Shown here piece by piece: positions 43,555-52,669 of a stretch of DNA of 64,000 bases. Position numbers and translations under genes: made by a program. Position 1 is the first letter of the stretch, and each line of letters opens with the position of its first letter. This DNA comes from Halalkalibacter suaedae (GTDB taxonomy: Bacteria > Bacillota > Bacilli > Bacillales > Bacillaceae_D): NCBI RefSeq assembly GCF_017939705.1, contig NZ_JAGKSQ010000012.1, forward strand, positions 34,462-98,461, in the 5' to 3' direction. Under the pieces are notes generated by a model. It searched no databases and was not told where the DNA came from. It saw only the letters and a program-made list of their open reading frames with translations.

Positions 43555-43648
43555 AGCCACTCGCTTTCCGCGGGGAGGAGCTGAGCCTCCTCGGCTTCGC
43601 CTGTGGGGTCTCAGCCTTTCCTCTAGTTCCCGCAGGAGTCGAGTGGCT
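43555..43648. repeat. Palindromic intergenic element, copy A
   Basis: Terminal stem AGCCACTCG (43555-43563) with CGAGTGGCT (43640-43648). The core is GCTTTCCGCGGGG, GAGCCTCCTCG, CTTCGCCTG, GGGGTCTCA and TCCCGCAGGAGTC in that order. The same core recurs at 52329-52433 with a different but equally complementary terminal stem. This GC-rich element is much unlike its AT-rich surroundings and lies in the 385-base gap between ogl and the GH42 gene. Confidence 0.85.
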
Positions 43649-43799
43649 TCCGCTCCATTTCACTAAGAGGAAAATAAATAATTGTTGTAGAAAGACAATT
43701 ATCTGATAGCTAAGAGATATGAAAATTTGGTAGTGCAACTTCACACTTCATTTGTTGACATCAAGATTAAAGATAATAACAGGTTCTTTAACCAGATAC

Positions 43800-43835
43800 G
43801 GGCCACTGAAAGTCCATTCCCTTTTTCAGTGGCCC
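43800..43835. terminator. Stem-loop downstream of the GH42 gene
   Basis: GGGCCACTGAAA (43800-43811) pairs perfectly with 43824-43835. There is no T-tract on the minus strand, so it may protect the upstream message as much as terminate. Confidence 0.55.
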
Positions 43836-43851
43836 TGCAGTTGAGCGTGTT

Positions 43852-45843
43852 CTATTTTTCGTTAAATTGAATGACTCGGTATTCAAATTTTTCGAGCTTG
43901 AGTGTACCTGGGTTTACTTTCGTATTTGTTTGCATATCGAGTCCTTCTTTCGGAAGCGTTACACTGCCTCCGTTTCCGTCCATGTTAATGACAAACCAAA
44001 TTGAATATCCATCGCCTTGTCTTGGAGCGACAATCGTTCCTTTTGTTACGTCTGTTCGAAGAGAAACATTTGCTCCAACGCAGTAATGATCAACTAAACG
44101 TTGAATTAATTGATCTCCAGCGTCACCAAGTGGCAGCGATCCGAGCATTACAATCTTTCCAGCTCCTAAAGCATGCTCTGTGATAAATGCTTTTCCAGCT
44201 GAGAGTCCTTCTTCAATTGTTCCAACAACTGTATCTTGGTTGTGTTCAAATACGGAGCTCCACATGCCAAGTGGTGCTGAGACATCAAAAGCTCTGCCAA
44301 TTGAGCCTGTGTCATCCATCGGATAGGTGAATAGAACGTCTGCACCTGATATTCTTTCTAATTCACCCAAAGCAAAGTCAGTATGAACCGTATGCTCCTC
44401 TGTTCGTCCTCCGGTTAATGGACCAACAATCCATGTTCCACCTTCTTTAACAAATTGCTCTGCACGTTTAATATATTCAGAGGACAAATAATGGATAAAT
44501 GGAGTCATCAATACCTTATAGCCATCTAAGCTGGCTTCTTCGGGTATGAGGTCTCTATGGATCCCCATTGTTAAAATACGTTCATAAAAATCAGTGACTA
44601 GGCTACGGTGACTAAGATTACGATGTGGCTCTGTTTTCAAAAAGGCCTTGGATCGGTCAGAATAAGTGATAGCCAACTGAGCCTGACTAGGTGTGGTTGC
44701 TAAAATAACCGGCTCAATGTCTTTTCGGAGCTGTTCTACTTCCAACACGTTTTGATAACCAACTGTCGGTTTACCCCAGGCACTTAAGACTGAACCATGT
44801 GGCTGTTCACAGCCAGCACGCTGCTGGCGCCATAGCCAATAACAAAATCCTTCAGCCCCTAAAGCATATGCAGCAGCTGCTTCCACTTTTAGATACCCAT
44901 TCGGATGAGGCGTACCATGACTTTCAAGGGAAGCTGCATAAGATGGACTCGTTTCCATGACCCAAAAACCTTTGCCCTTCTTGAAGTTCCGCCATAGATC
45001 ACTATTAATCAAATAAGCCGGAAAGTTGTCATAGGCTGCATACGTATCAAACGATGCAAAATCAAGATGCTTAAAGAGTCTCTCATTATCGACACTAAAA
45101 GCAATCGAACTATTATGTGTAATCGGTGCTTTAGAATAACCTCTAATTATTTCTGCCTGTTCATCTGAAAACTCAGCTATCTTTTCCATTGAAAACAATT
45201 GATACATCGTACTTAACGATGAGTTATGAAGAAAAGGAGCAGGTCCAGGCTGTGGTACTTCTTCAAAGCTATGGTAGTATTCACTCCAAATCTTTGTGCC
45301 CCAAGCTTCATTTAGATTTTCAATCGTTTCGTATCGATTCTTTAACCAGTCATGCCACTGCTCTTTACATGTGTGACACATACATTCACTTACGTGGCAT
45401 TTAAACTCATTATCAATTTGCCAGCCTATCACCCCAGGTAAAGAACCAACTGCCCTTGCAAGGTTCTCGGTAACAAGTGCAGCTCTTTCTCTGAAGTAGG
45501 GGTGATTGGTACAAGCGTGCTGCCTTGATCCGTGGTCCATCACCTTCCCTTCATGATCAACATACATTCGTTCTGGATGCCCATAACTGAACCATCTAGG
45601 AGGTGTTGGTGTCGGTGTACACATCACGGTCTCAATACCATGTTCATAGAGTCGATTAATAATTGAAGTGAAAAATTCAATATCAAATTTGTCTTTCTCA
45701 GGCTCCGTATTGGACCAGGCGAATTCACCCATCCTTACAACATTAATCCCAACCTCTTTCATCTGTTGGATATCTTCCTCTATAACCCCTTCATTCCATA
45801 GCTCCGGATAATAGGCGGCACCGTGGTATAGTTTTCTACTCAT
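43852..45843 (-). CDS. yesZ: Beta-galactosidase, GH42 (YesZ-like)
   Basis: A 663-residue GH42 enzyme, identical in length to B. subtilis YesZ. The acid/base is Glu146 in WQIDNEFKC and the nucleophile Glu297 in FWVMETSPS. The GH42 zinc cluster is complete: Cys111, Cys154, Cys156, Cys159. There is no signal peptide. It would remove galactose from side chains of imported rhamnogalacturonan fragments. ATG at 45843, 7 bases after AGAGGTG, lies 5 bases beyond the stop of the PL11 gene. Confidence 0.95.
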   Translation of the reverse strand: MSRKLYHGAAYYPELWNEGVIEEDIQQMKEVGINVVRMGEFAWSNTEPEKDKFDIEFFTSIINRLYEHGIETVMCTPTPTPPRWFSYGHPERMYVDHEGKVMDHGSRQHACTNHPYFRERAALVTENLARAVGSLPGVIGWQIDNEFKCHVSECMCHTCKEQWHDWLKNRYETIENLNEAWGTKIWSEYYHSFEEVPQPGPAPFLHNSSLSTMYQLFSMEKIAEFSDEQAEIIRGYSKAPITHNSSIAFSVDNERLFKHLDFASFDTYAAYDNFPAYLINSDLWRNFKKGKGFWVMETSPSYAASLESHGTPHPNGYLKVEAAAAYALGAEGFCYWLWRQQRAGCEQPHGSVLSAWGKPTVGYQNVLEVEQLRKDIEPVILATTPSQAQLAITYSDRSKAFLKTEPHRNLSHRSLVTDFYERILTMGIHRDLIPEEASLDGYKVLMTPFIHYLSSEYIKRAEQFVKEGGTWIVGPLTGGRTEEHTVHTDFALGELERISGADVLFTYPMDDTGSIGRAFDVSAPLGMWSSVFEHNQDTVVGTIEEGLSAGKAFITEHALGAGKIVMLGSLPLGDAGDQLIQRLVDHYCVGANVSLRTDVTKGTIVAPRQGDGYSIWFVINMDGNGGSVTLPKEGLDMQTNTKVNPGTLKLEKFEYRVIQFNEK

Positions 45844-45848
45844 ACATT

Positions 45849-47723
45849 TCACCTCTTATTTCCTGTGGTCTCTTCTATTCTTCTTCCAACTTCAAATATA
45901 TTCGGGACTGGCGGTTGCTCCATGTCGTGTCCAAGATAAAAGCTTGGATGAGGAGGCTGATTGTACGCAACATTTTGCCATGCAACCGCTAATCGATAGT
46001 TGGGATCATGCATCAAGGTATAGATTCGGTGATCTGTCACTTCTGTTGTTGTATAGATGCGAAGAGCAGTACTGTCATCTGTTCTCCAGATCACTTCCTC
46101 TCTCCAATCACCAAATAGGTCAGCTTGTAAGCAAGGATTCCCTTTTGTACCATTATTCGATCTCGTTCCGTCAGCTGTTAAAATGTTAACGAGCTTGCCG
46201 TTTTCGTAGTCCCACTTATCAATTTTCCCAACACCCACACCTGTTTCTTCATTGAAATCATGATCAAGTAGCTCTCGTAGCAAATCTCCATCCCACCAAA
46301 TCGCAAAATTGAAGGACTGTGGATTCGTATCAGCTATTTTTTCACCGGAACTACTATATAGTCCAGCCCCACCTGTTTTCCAATGAGTAGATGACCAAAC
46401 CTCTGCTCCTTCGTAACGTGGATCGATATCGGCTGCCATCCCTCTACCGACGTCTTCTATTGATGGAATTCCCCATAAAATCTCTCCTGTTTTGGCATCA
46501 TGAATTTCTGTCCCCTTTTCTTGTGGGATTTCATGAACCTGGAAAATTTCTAATCCAGGTCTACTTGGAATTAAGTTCCCTACGTGAATCGCATCACCAT
46601 GCCCAAGACCTGTTGTATACAAGCCTGTTCCATCATGATCAATGACACAGGAGCCGTAGATGATTTCATCCTTTCCATCACCATCTACATCTGCTACACT
46701 CACACTGTGATTTCCTTGTCCGGCATAGCCCTCATTTCCTGGTTCAAGACTATCAAACGTCCATACTTTCGTAAGCTTCCCGTCACGCCAATTATAGGCG
46801 GCAAGGACAGCCCTCGTGTAATAACCACGGCACATGACTAGACTTGGTTGTACCCCATCAAGATAGGCAACACATGCTAGAAAGCGATCGACTCGGTTCC
46901 CCTCGTCATCACCCCAATCAGACCCTTTCCCGCGAGGAGGATCATAATCTGTTGTCTCGAGCTCTCTTCCCGTAGTTCCTTCAAAAATAGTTAAGAACTC
47001 AGGCCCTTCCAAAATGAATCCATCACTATTTCGATAATCGGCCTCTGCATGACCAATCGTTTTACCTGTCCCATCAACAGTGCCATCTGCCGTTTTACAG
47101 GCAATTTCTGCTTTGCCATCCCCGTCAAAGTCATAGACTAAGAACTGAGTATAATGAGCCCCTGCACGAATATTTTTACCTAGGTCAATCCTCCATAACT
47201 GTGTCCCGTCAAGTTTGTAAGCATCTAAGTAGACGTTTCCTGTATAGCCTTTATGAGCATTGTCATGGGAGTTAGATGGGTCCCATTTTAAAATAATTTC
47301 ATATTCACCGTCTCCATCGACGTCACCAACACTAGCGTCATTGGCATGATACGTGTAAGAAACTCCATCACGGGAAACTCCGTCGTCCGGCTTCCTAAGA
47401 GGAACATTCAAATACTGAGTATCCCAGACAGAAACCGTTTCTGTAGGACGCTGTTCTTCTCCATTCAAAACTACACAAACGCAGTAAAGTGAGTCACTAC
47501 TCCCATGTTGATCCTGATAGTTAGTGCTAGATGTAATTGGGGTTTCGTTGACAAGATTCCCATCTCGATAAAGATTAAATGCGGTTTCCTCTGGATCCGT
47601 TCCAAGTAAGCGCCACCCAATATAAACACCGTCTCTGGTCTTAATAGCAACAAGACCCCGGTCTAATCTTTCCATCTGCCTTGGTTCACCTGTATTCCCG
47701 TTTCCGTTATGTCCATTAGACAT
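45849..47723 (-). CDS. rhgX: Rhamnogalacturonan lyase, PL11 (RhgX/YesX-like, intracellular)
   Basis: A 624-residue PL11 eight-bladed propeller with repeated calcium-binding loops: DVDGDGEYEIILKWDPSNSH, DFDGDGKAEIACKTADGTVD, DVDGDGKDEIIYG. PL11 lyases cleave rhamnosyl-galacturonosyl bonds by beta-elimination. No signal peptide and no cellulose-binding module, so it corresponds to cytoplasmic exo-acting YesX rather than secreted YesW. ATG at 47723 is 9 bases after AGGAGG; the in-frame ATG three codons earlier overlaps that site. It is followed at once by yesZ. Confidence 0.93.
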   Translation of the reverse strand: MSNGHNGNGNTGEPRQMERLDRGLVAIKTRDGVYIGWRLLGTDPEETAFNLYRDGNLVNETPITSSTNYQDQHGSSDSLYCVCVVLNGEEQRPTETVSVWDTQYLNVPLRKPDDGVSRDGVSYTYHANDASVGDVDGDGEYEIILKWDPSNSHDNAHKGYTGNVYLDAYKLDGTQLWRIDLGKNIRAGAHYTQFLVYDFDGDGKAEIACKTADGTVDGTGKTIGHAEADYRNSDGFILEGPEFLTIFEGTTGRELETTDYDPPRGKGSDWGDDEGNRVDRFLACVAYLDGVQPSLVMCRGYYTRAVLAAYNWRDGKLTKVWTFDSLEPGNEGYAGQGNHSVSVADVDGDGKDEIIYGSCVIDHDGTGLYTTGLGHGDAIHVGNLIPSRPGLEIFQVHEIPQEKGTEIHDAKTGEILWGIPSIEDVGRGMAADIDPRYEGAEVWSSTHWKTGGAGLYSSSGEKIADTNPQSFNFAIWWDGDLLRELLDHDFNEETGVGVGKIDKWDYENGKLVNILTADGTRSNNGTKGNPCLQADLFGDWREEVIWRTDDSTALRIYTTTEVTDHRIYTLMHDPNYRLAVAWQNVAYNQPPHPSFYLGHDMEQPPVPNIFEVGRRIEETTGNKR

Positions 47724-47795
47724 TCCAATCATCCTCCTAGCATGTAATTTACTTCATCCCTGCTTAATACTTTGAAATTCTCCCATCTGTTTATT

Positions 47796-48881
47796 CTAGA
47801 TTCTATGATATAAGTACTCTACTAGAGCAAGAATAGCCATGGATTGACCATACGGCATTCCAGTTACAGGAATTTGTTTATAGAATTCCTCTGTTTCACC
47901 CATCGCTGTTCCAGCCGAGACATGCTGCAATTCTCCCTTTTCATCAATCTGCTCAGTAACAGCACCAATTGCTCTTAGCCCCATACTCAAATATGTTTGA
48001 TCAACATAACGCTTCCTTACAGCTCGTAATGTTCCAAACGCAAAACCCGCTGTACAAGATGCTTCAACATAAGAGGTTGGATCAAGTAATAACGTATGCC
48101 ATAGTCCACTTTCATGCTGACACGTCTCGAGTGCCTCTAATTGTCTCTCAAGCGTAGAAATCAACATCTGCCTAACCGAATCATTCTCAGGAAGCTCAAT
48201 CAAATCTAGAAACTCAGGGATCGCAATCGTTACCCATGAATTTCCACGTCCCCAAAGTGCTTCAGCAAAATTATGATTCCCTTCAAACGTCCAGCCATGG
48301 AACCATAAACCTGTTTTCTTATCAAATAAATACTTAATATGTAGCAGAAATTGCTTCTTGGCTTCTTCGATATACTCCGGTTTATTCAGCAACAGACCAA
48401 TCTTGGTTAAGGGAAGGACACTCATCATTAATGTGTCGTCCCATAACTGCTGTTTGTTCTCAGAACCAAAAACGATATGCTGAAAGCCTCCATCCTTTGT
48501 TCTTGGCATATCGTGATATAACCAATCGCCCCAGGTTTCAAGGTACGGGAGATAGGTTGGGTTCCCCGTTTCTTCATACAGATATGCAAGCGTTAACATT
48601 TGTACCATCGTGTTAACATTTTTCTCCACCGGAAGCTCTTTGAATTGATCGTCAAACCACTTGATAATAATAGCTAATACCTCTTCCTTTTTCGTTAGCT
48701 TGTAATACTTCATCATCCCGTAGAGACCAACACCCGCGGTCCATTCCCAGTAATTAAAACTCTTATTATCAATCTTTCTGCCATCGGCAAGAGGAATCGC
48801 ATATTTGCCGTCTGGATCGTTTAAGTTAACGAGATTATCAATAAGTAACTCAATTTTCTGTTCAATTTCATGTCTGTGCAC
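47796..48881 (-). CDS. yesR: Unsaturated rhamnogalacturonyl hydrolase, GH105 (YesR/YteR-like)
   Basis: A 361-residue (alpha/alpha)6-barrel of GH105: FNYWEWTAGVGLYGMMKYYK near residue 42, LWDDTLMMSVLPL (catalytic Asp148/149 region), LWFHGWTFEGNHNFAEALWGRGNSWV and the C-terminal YGQSMAILAL. It removes the unsaturated galacturonyl residue that PL11 lyases leave on rhamnogalacturonan disaccharides, inside the cell. The start is GTG at 48881, 7 bases after GGGGG. It sits between the acetylesterase and PL11 genes, matching the pathway order. Confidence 0.93.
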   Translation of the reverse strand: MHRHEIEQKIELLIDNLVNLNDPDGKYAIPLADGRKIDNKSFNYWEWTAGVGLYGMMKYYKLTKKEEVLAIIIKWFDDQFKELPVEKNVNTMVQMLTLAYLYEETGNPTYLPYLETWGDWLYHDMPRTKDGGFQHIVFGSENKQQLWDDTLMMSVLPLTKIGLLLNKPEYIEEAKKQFLLHIKYLFDKKTGLWFHGWTFEGNHNFAEALWGRGNSWVTIAIPEFLDLIELPENDSVRQMLISTLERQLEALETCQHESGLWHTLLLDPTSYVEASCTAGFAFGTLRAVRKRYVDQTYLSMGLRAIGAVTEQIDEKGELQHVSAGTAMGETEEFYKQIPVTGMPYGQSMAILALVEYLYHRI

Positions 48882-49009
48882 AATAATTCCCCCTTTAATT
48901 CTGTGAAAAGATATATTTGCAAGATATATAGTTTATCGCTCTCTTTTATTCTATTAGTTACGTCTTGGTCGTTAAATGTAATAATTCAATTGATTCTTAC
49001 AAAAAACAA

Positions 49010-49657
49010 TTATTTAATATAGCTAGAAAGAGTAAGCGGACTTTCCTTAATGGCATGTGCTACAACCTTTGCTATTTCATTTGCACCCTTTTTCGTAAAG
49101 TGCGTATAATCTGTTTCATTTACAGCTGCCATGAAATAGGTAAAAGCTTCATCATAACCAATTGTTTCAAGATGATCTAAACTCCTACTCATTAAGTCAA
49201 TTAAGATGACCTCTTCCTCTATGGCAACCTCTTTCATTGCCTGACAGTAATCAGGAAAATCATTCATAAACACGCCATCCTCAACATGGAGCCTTGCAAC
49301 TGGTGTAATTAAAACAGGAGTAGCCTCTTTCCGCCTTGCCCCATCTACATATTCTTGTAGATATGACTTGTAAGTTGTAAAAGGTTCTGTATATCGTTCA
49401 GGTTTGCTTTTAGTCGAATCATTATGTCCCATTTGAACAAATAGGAAATCATCAGCTTTAATCTCATTTACGATTGCTTCGAGCCTACCTTCTTCAATGA
49501 ACGTCTTCGTGCTTCTGCCACCGATGGCGTGATTTAATACCTTTACATCGGAGTTAAAATAAAGCTGGAGAAACTCTCCCCATCCACCCTGATCCTTTTC
49601 ACTATAAGTTTGGACGGTTGAGTCTGCAGCAAGATAAACATTTATTTGTTCAGTCAT
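49010..49657 (-). CDS. rhgT: Rhamnogalacturonan acetylesterase (RhgT/YesT-like, SGNH hydrolase)
   Basis: A 215-residue SGNH/GDSL esterase of CE12 type. Conserved blocks: Ser13 in AADST, Gly46 in AIGGRST, Asn79 in MGHND, and Asp183-x2-His186 in DYTHFTKKG. It removes acetyl groups from galacturonate of rhamnogalacturonan, giving the lyases access. No signal peptide, so it acts on imported fragments. AGGTTTT and GAGAGG precede the ATG at 49657. It heads the block of catabolic genes. Confidence 0.92.
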   Translation of the reverse strand: MTEQINVYLAADSTVQTYSEKDQGGWGEFLQLYFNSDVKVLNHAIGGRSTKTFIEEGRLEAIVNEIKADDFLFVQMGHNDSTKSKPERYTEPFTTYKSYLQEYVDGARRKEATPVLITPVARLHVEDGVFMNDFPDYCQAMKEVAIEEEVILIDLMSRSLDHLETIGYDEAFTYFMAAVNETDYTHFTKKGANEIAKVVAHAIKESPLTLSSYIK

Positions 49658-49876
49658 AAAAAACCTCTCCCTTCAATTGAAGTTTCGTCCTTATTTATAA
49701 GTAACACATCTAGAAGTTACTTTCCTTTAGACTTTTTTGCATCCCAAAAATTTCGAGTAGAACATTTTTGCGGGATTATCACACTTTTGTGTAGGAGTGG
49801 CGATACTTCCGAAAACAGGGGTTAAATTCATTTTAGAACAGATATCTATGTAACTTATCTCATCGTTGCGGGAGTA

Positions 49877-49902
49877 TAAAAATGTATTAGAAGTGCCGAT
49901 AA
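49877..49902 (+). promoter_or_regulatory. SigD (flagellar sigma factor) promoter of the HD-GYP gene
   Basis: TAAA (49877-49880), 14-base spacer, GCCGATAA (49895-49902): an excellent match to the SigD consensus. Predicted start near 49909 gives a leader of about 60 bases before the gene. The rest of the 313-base gap up to 49876 shows nothing I can name. Confidence 0.82.
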
Positions 49903-49970
49903 TGATCCTATATTTGTAAATAAATGCTTAAGGTTTAGAATGAAAGGGTTTTTATTAAAGAGGAGTTGCT

Positions 49971-50870
49971 ATGTTTAATACAATAGATAAATGCTTAAAT
50001 AGACCATATCTTTTCCGTCATAGCTTTTTTATCCTTTTTATTTCAAGCGTGGTATTAAATCACGTTATTTCACTGAACAACAGTAATTTTTTTATCCTGT
50101 ATATTATTACTGTAATATTTCTAGGGATTGGCTTTTATAATAAATCCGCTTTATTTCTTACCTTGTTTACAATGATTGTGGTTTTAAGTAGGTTTTTCTT
50201 CATACCCGATTCAGAGTTAAGTTTAAATAATTTACTTATTTTTTCATGTAACTATCTATTAATTACATTTATCTCAGTTTCACTGATGAGGTATGCTCAA
50301 AAGGTAAAATCAACCTATATTGAGTTAACATCCGCATTAGCTAACGCTTTAGATTCCAGAGATTCTTATACTTGGCATCATTCTGAAAATGTATCAAAAT
50401 ACTCTTTAAAGATAGCTGACAAGATGAATTTATCAAAAGACTTATGCGATATTATTCGTGTAGGAAGTTTATTACACGATATTGGGAAAATCGGCATCTC
50501 TGAATATATACTTACAAAGCCGGGGAAATTAACTGATGAGGAGTATAATTCAATAAAAACCCACCCAGAAATTGGTTACGATATCATTAAACATGTCTCG
50601 AACTTTTATGAGAATGGCGTCTTAGACATTGTTTTATATCATCATGAAAGATATGATGGCAAAGGGTATCCAAAGGGATTAAAAGGAAATGAGATACCTT
50701 TAGTTGCTCGAATAGTTGCTGTTGCTGACACTTTTGATGCAATGATTTCCAAAAGGGTTTATAGAAATGAATTTGATCTTAACCATACTCTTGAAGAAAT
50801 TAGCAAAAATAAAGGAACTCAATTCGACCCAGAAATTGTGGATGTTTTTCTTAGTACGTTTAAGAATTGA
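49971..50870 (+). CDS. Membrane HD-GYP domain protein (probable c-di-GMP phosphodiesterase)
   Basis: A 299-residue protein: four to five membrane helices in residues 15-108 and a C-terminal HD-GYP domain (about 115-298). Key residues: H137 in WHHSENV, H169-D170 in LLHDIGK, H200-type ligand in KTHPEIG, H224-H225 in YHHERYDGKGYP with G232-Y233-P234. All usual HD-GYP metal ligands seem present, so it should linearise c-di-GMP at the membrane. GAGGAG precedes the ATG. Lower GC and codon use differ from the sugar genes around it. The SigD promoter upstream links it to motility. Confidence 0.93.
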   Translation: MFNTIDKCLNRPYLFRHSFFILFISSVVLNHVISLNNSNFFILYIITVIFLGIGFYNKSALFLTLFTMIVVLSRFFFIPDSELSLNNLLIFSCNYLLITFISVSLMRYAQKVKSTYIELTSALANALDSRDSYTWHHSENVSKYSLKIADKMNLSKDLCDIIRVGSLLHDIGKIGISEYILTKPGKLTDEEYNSIKTHPEIGYDIIKHVSNFYENGVLDIVLYHHERYDGKGYPKGLKGNEIPLVARIVAVADTFDAMISKRVYRNEFDLNHTLEEISKNKGTQFDPEIVDVFLSTFKN

Positions 50871-50994
50871 ACTACCCCTCATTAGAGGCCTCATCGCTTC
50901 TTTCTTTAAATTTAATTCTGTGCTACATCCGTGTGGTAATCAACTCCACTATTTACGTTAATTCATGAACATAGGTAGAACAGCACAATATATT

Positions 50995-51029
50995 AAAACG
51001 CTTGAGGTTAAATGACCCCAAGCGTTTTT
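50995..51029. terminator. Bidirectional terminator between HD-GYP and GH43 genes
   Basis: AAAACGCTTGAGG pairs with CC-CCAAGCGTTTTT around a 7-base loop. Confidence 0.88.
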
Positions 51030-51085
51030 GCGTACGATATTATTTTAGTTTCTTCTTAGTATTTTAAAGTTAAAAAGCTATACCC

Positions 51086-52072
51086 TTACTCTACAATGTC
51101 AGTTGTCTTGGGAGTCCATCTATCGTCTGGAAGTGGCTTACCAAAAACAGGATTCCCTTGATCGTCCCACTCGACTTTTTGTGCTCTAGCTTGACGGTTC
51201 GGATCGAATAAAGGGTCCCCAATCAATTCCGTATAATTACGTGCATGATACACTAAAATGGTATCTTTACCATCTTCAGATTCTGTAAAGGAATTGTGTC
51301 CTGGTCCGTATTGTTCATTTTCTGGTGCACTTTGGAAAACAGGTTCCTGACTCTTTGTCCAAGAGTTTGGATCTAATAAGTCAGCATCCGCATCTGCAGT
51401 TAATATTCCCATACAATAGTCTACACCAGTAGAACTACCTGAGTAAGTAATAAAAACCTTCCCATTTTTAACTAAAACAGCAGGACCTTCATTGACCCAA
51501 AATCCTTGAATTTCCCAAGACAATTCAGGTTTAGTCAACATGACTGGCTTGGTTGATAGAGTCCATGCATTTTCCATTTTCGCAATGTATAAATTTGAAT
51601 GCCCTTTAATGTCTAAATCTTGTTGAGCCCAAACGTAGTATTGCTCACCCTTATGATTGAACGTGGTCGCGTCCAGGGCAAACGTTGACATTTCCGTCTT
51701 TACTTCACCTTTTTCAACCCAATTTCCTTCCATTGGATTATCCGATTCATTCTCGATTACATACATTCTATGGTTAAACGTATTATCATCGATGTTAGTA
51801 TCAGGAGCCGCGGCAAAATACATATACCATTTGCCATCAACACGGTGGATTTCAGGAGCCCAAATCAATTCACTCAATGGTCCCGACTCATGTTTCCACC
51901 AAACTGTAACTTCTTCTGCATCATGCAGCTCGTTTAGTGTCTTAGCTCTTCTAAGCACAAGACGATCATATAGAGGATAAGAACCTGTGAAATAGTAATA
52001 ACCGTCCGTATGTTTATAAATGAATGGGTCTGCCCGTTGTAATACAATGGGATTTAATATTTTTTCTGTCAT
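51086..52072 (-). CDS. Glycoside hydrolase family 43 (arabinofuranosidase/xylosidase type)
   Basis: A 328-residue five-bladed GH43 propeller. The catalytic triad is visible: Asp15 in RADPFIYK (base), Asp134 in FALDATTF (pKa modulator) and Glu195 in VNEGPAVL (acid). No signal peptide. In this context release of arabinose from pectin side chains is most likely, but xylosidase activity cannot be excluded. ATG at 52072 lies downstream of GAGGAG with rather wide spacing. It is the outermost gene of the pectin locus and has its own terminator. Confidence 0.88.
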   Translation of the reverse strand: MTEKILNPIVLQRADPFIYKHTDGYYYFTGSYPLYDRLVLRRAKTLNELHDAEEVTVWWKHESGPLSELIWAPEIHRVDGKWYMYFAAAPDTNIDDNTFNHRMYVIENESDNPMEGNWVEKGEVKTEMSTFALDATTFNHKGEQYYVWAQQDLDIKGHSNLYIAKMENAWTLSTKPVMLTKPELSWEIQGFWVNEGPAVLVKNGKVFITYSGSSTGVDYCMGILTADADADLLDPNSWTKSQEPVFQSAPENEQYGPGHNSFTESEDGKDTILVYHARNYTELIGDPLFDPNRQARAQKVEWDDQGNPVFGKPLPDDRWTPKTTDIVE

Positions 52073-52258
52073 ATAAATACACACTCCTCTAGTTTCTTTA
52101 CTATTTTTTATGCTATTTAATCTAGTTACTCACTATTTATAATACTATCCGTAAAACACCTTTTTCAATACATTTAATATAATTATAACCCTATTAATAA
52201 ATTAATTAATCTAATATCAAGCAAAAATTACTCTATCAACTCAAATCTCATGCAAAAT

Positions 52259-52494
52259 GAGGCTGGGACAAAAGTGTTTGAACTAACTAAAAAACGAACG
52301 AAGGGGTATGACCTTAGGACACCGCTCCTGAAATATACTTCGCTTTCCGCGGGAAGCCGTTGAGCCTCCTCGTCTTCGCCTGCGGGGTCTCAACTTTGGC
52401 TTTTAAATCCCGCAGGAGTCTACGTATATTTCATCCGCTAAAGGATTGCTTTATTCGGATTTTCAGTCAGGCACTTTAGTTATGTCTCAGCCTC
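52259..52494. repeat. Compound palindromic element, copy B with outer arms
   Basis: Outer arms GAGGCTGGGACA (52259-52270) and TGTCTCAGCCTC (52483-52494), one mismatch. Nested inside is the GC-rich core shared with copy A (see 43555), bounded by TGAAATATAC (52329-52338) and GTATATTTCA (52424-52433), a perfect 10-bp stem. No reading frame with a ribosome site. It resembles a non-coding, MITE- or REP-like element. Confidence 0.82.
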
Positions 52495-52546
52495 GTACTA
52501 TTGAATACTTATTCTTCTATAATTGAATAATCATTATATATGTTAG

Positions 52547-52570
52547 TTAATTAATACTTTTATTAATTAA
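52547..52570 (+). promoter_or_regulatory. Inverted repeat upstream of the MATE gene
   Basis: TTAATTAAT (52547-52555) and ATTAATTAA (52562-52570) with a 6-base spacer. Possible operator; pure A/T content makes chance likely enough to stay cautious. Confidence 0.4.
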
Positions 52571-52669
52571 TGAATCCTTGTAGAATATCATTATAATAAT
52601 AATAAAAAGCCATCAGTATGCTCCTTAAAGAGAAACTCATGCATAAATGTTACATTGGAGGAGCTTAAC

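Noticed and set aside
43373..43744. Two opposed open frames in the ogl-yesZ gap
   Set aside because: They run through the GC-rich palindromic element, lack ribosome sites and have no family resemblance.
45849..47723. Secreted endo-type PL11 lyase (YesW-like)
   Set aside because: The N-terminus MSNGHNGNGNTGEPRQMERL has no signal peptide; it fits the intracellular YesX type.
49658..49970. c-di-GMP riboswitch before the HD-GYP gene
   Set aside because: I looked for the GEMM-I/II core motifs in the leader and found none; the SigD promoter leaves only about 60 bases of leader.
52495..52669. Guanidine riboswitch before the MATE gene
   Set aside because: No ykkC-type ACGR motifs or conserved stems were seen; the region is nearly pure A/T.
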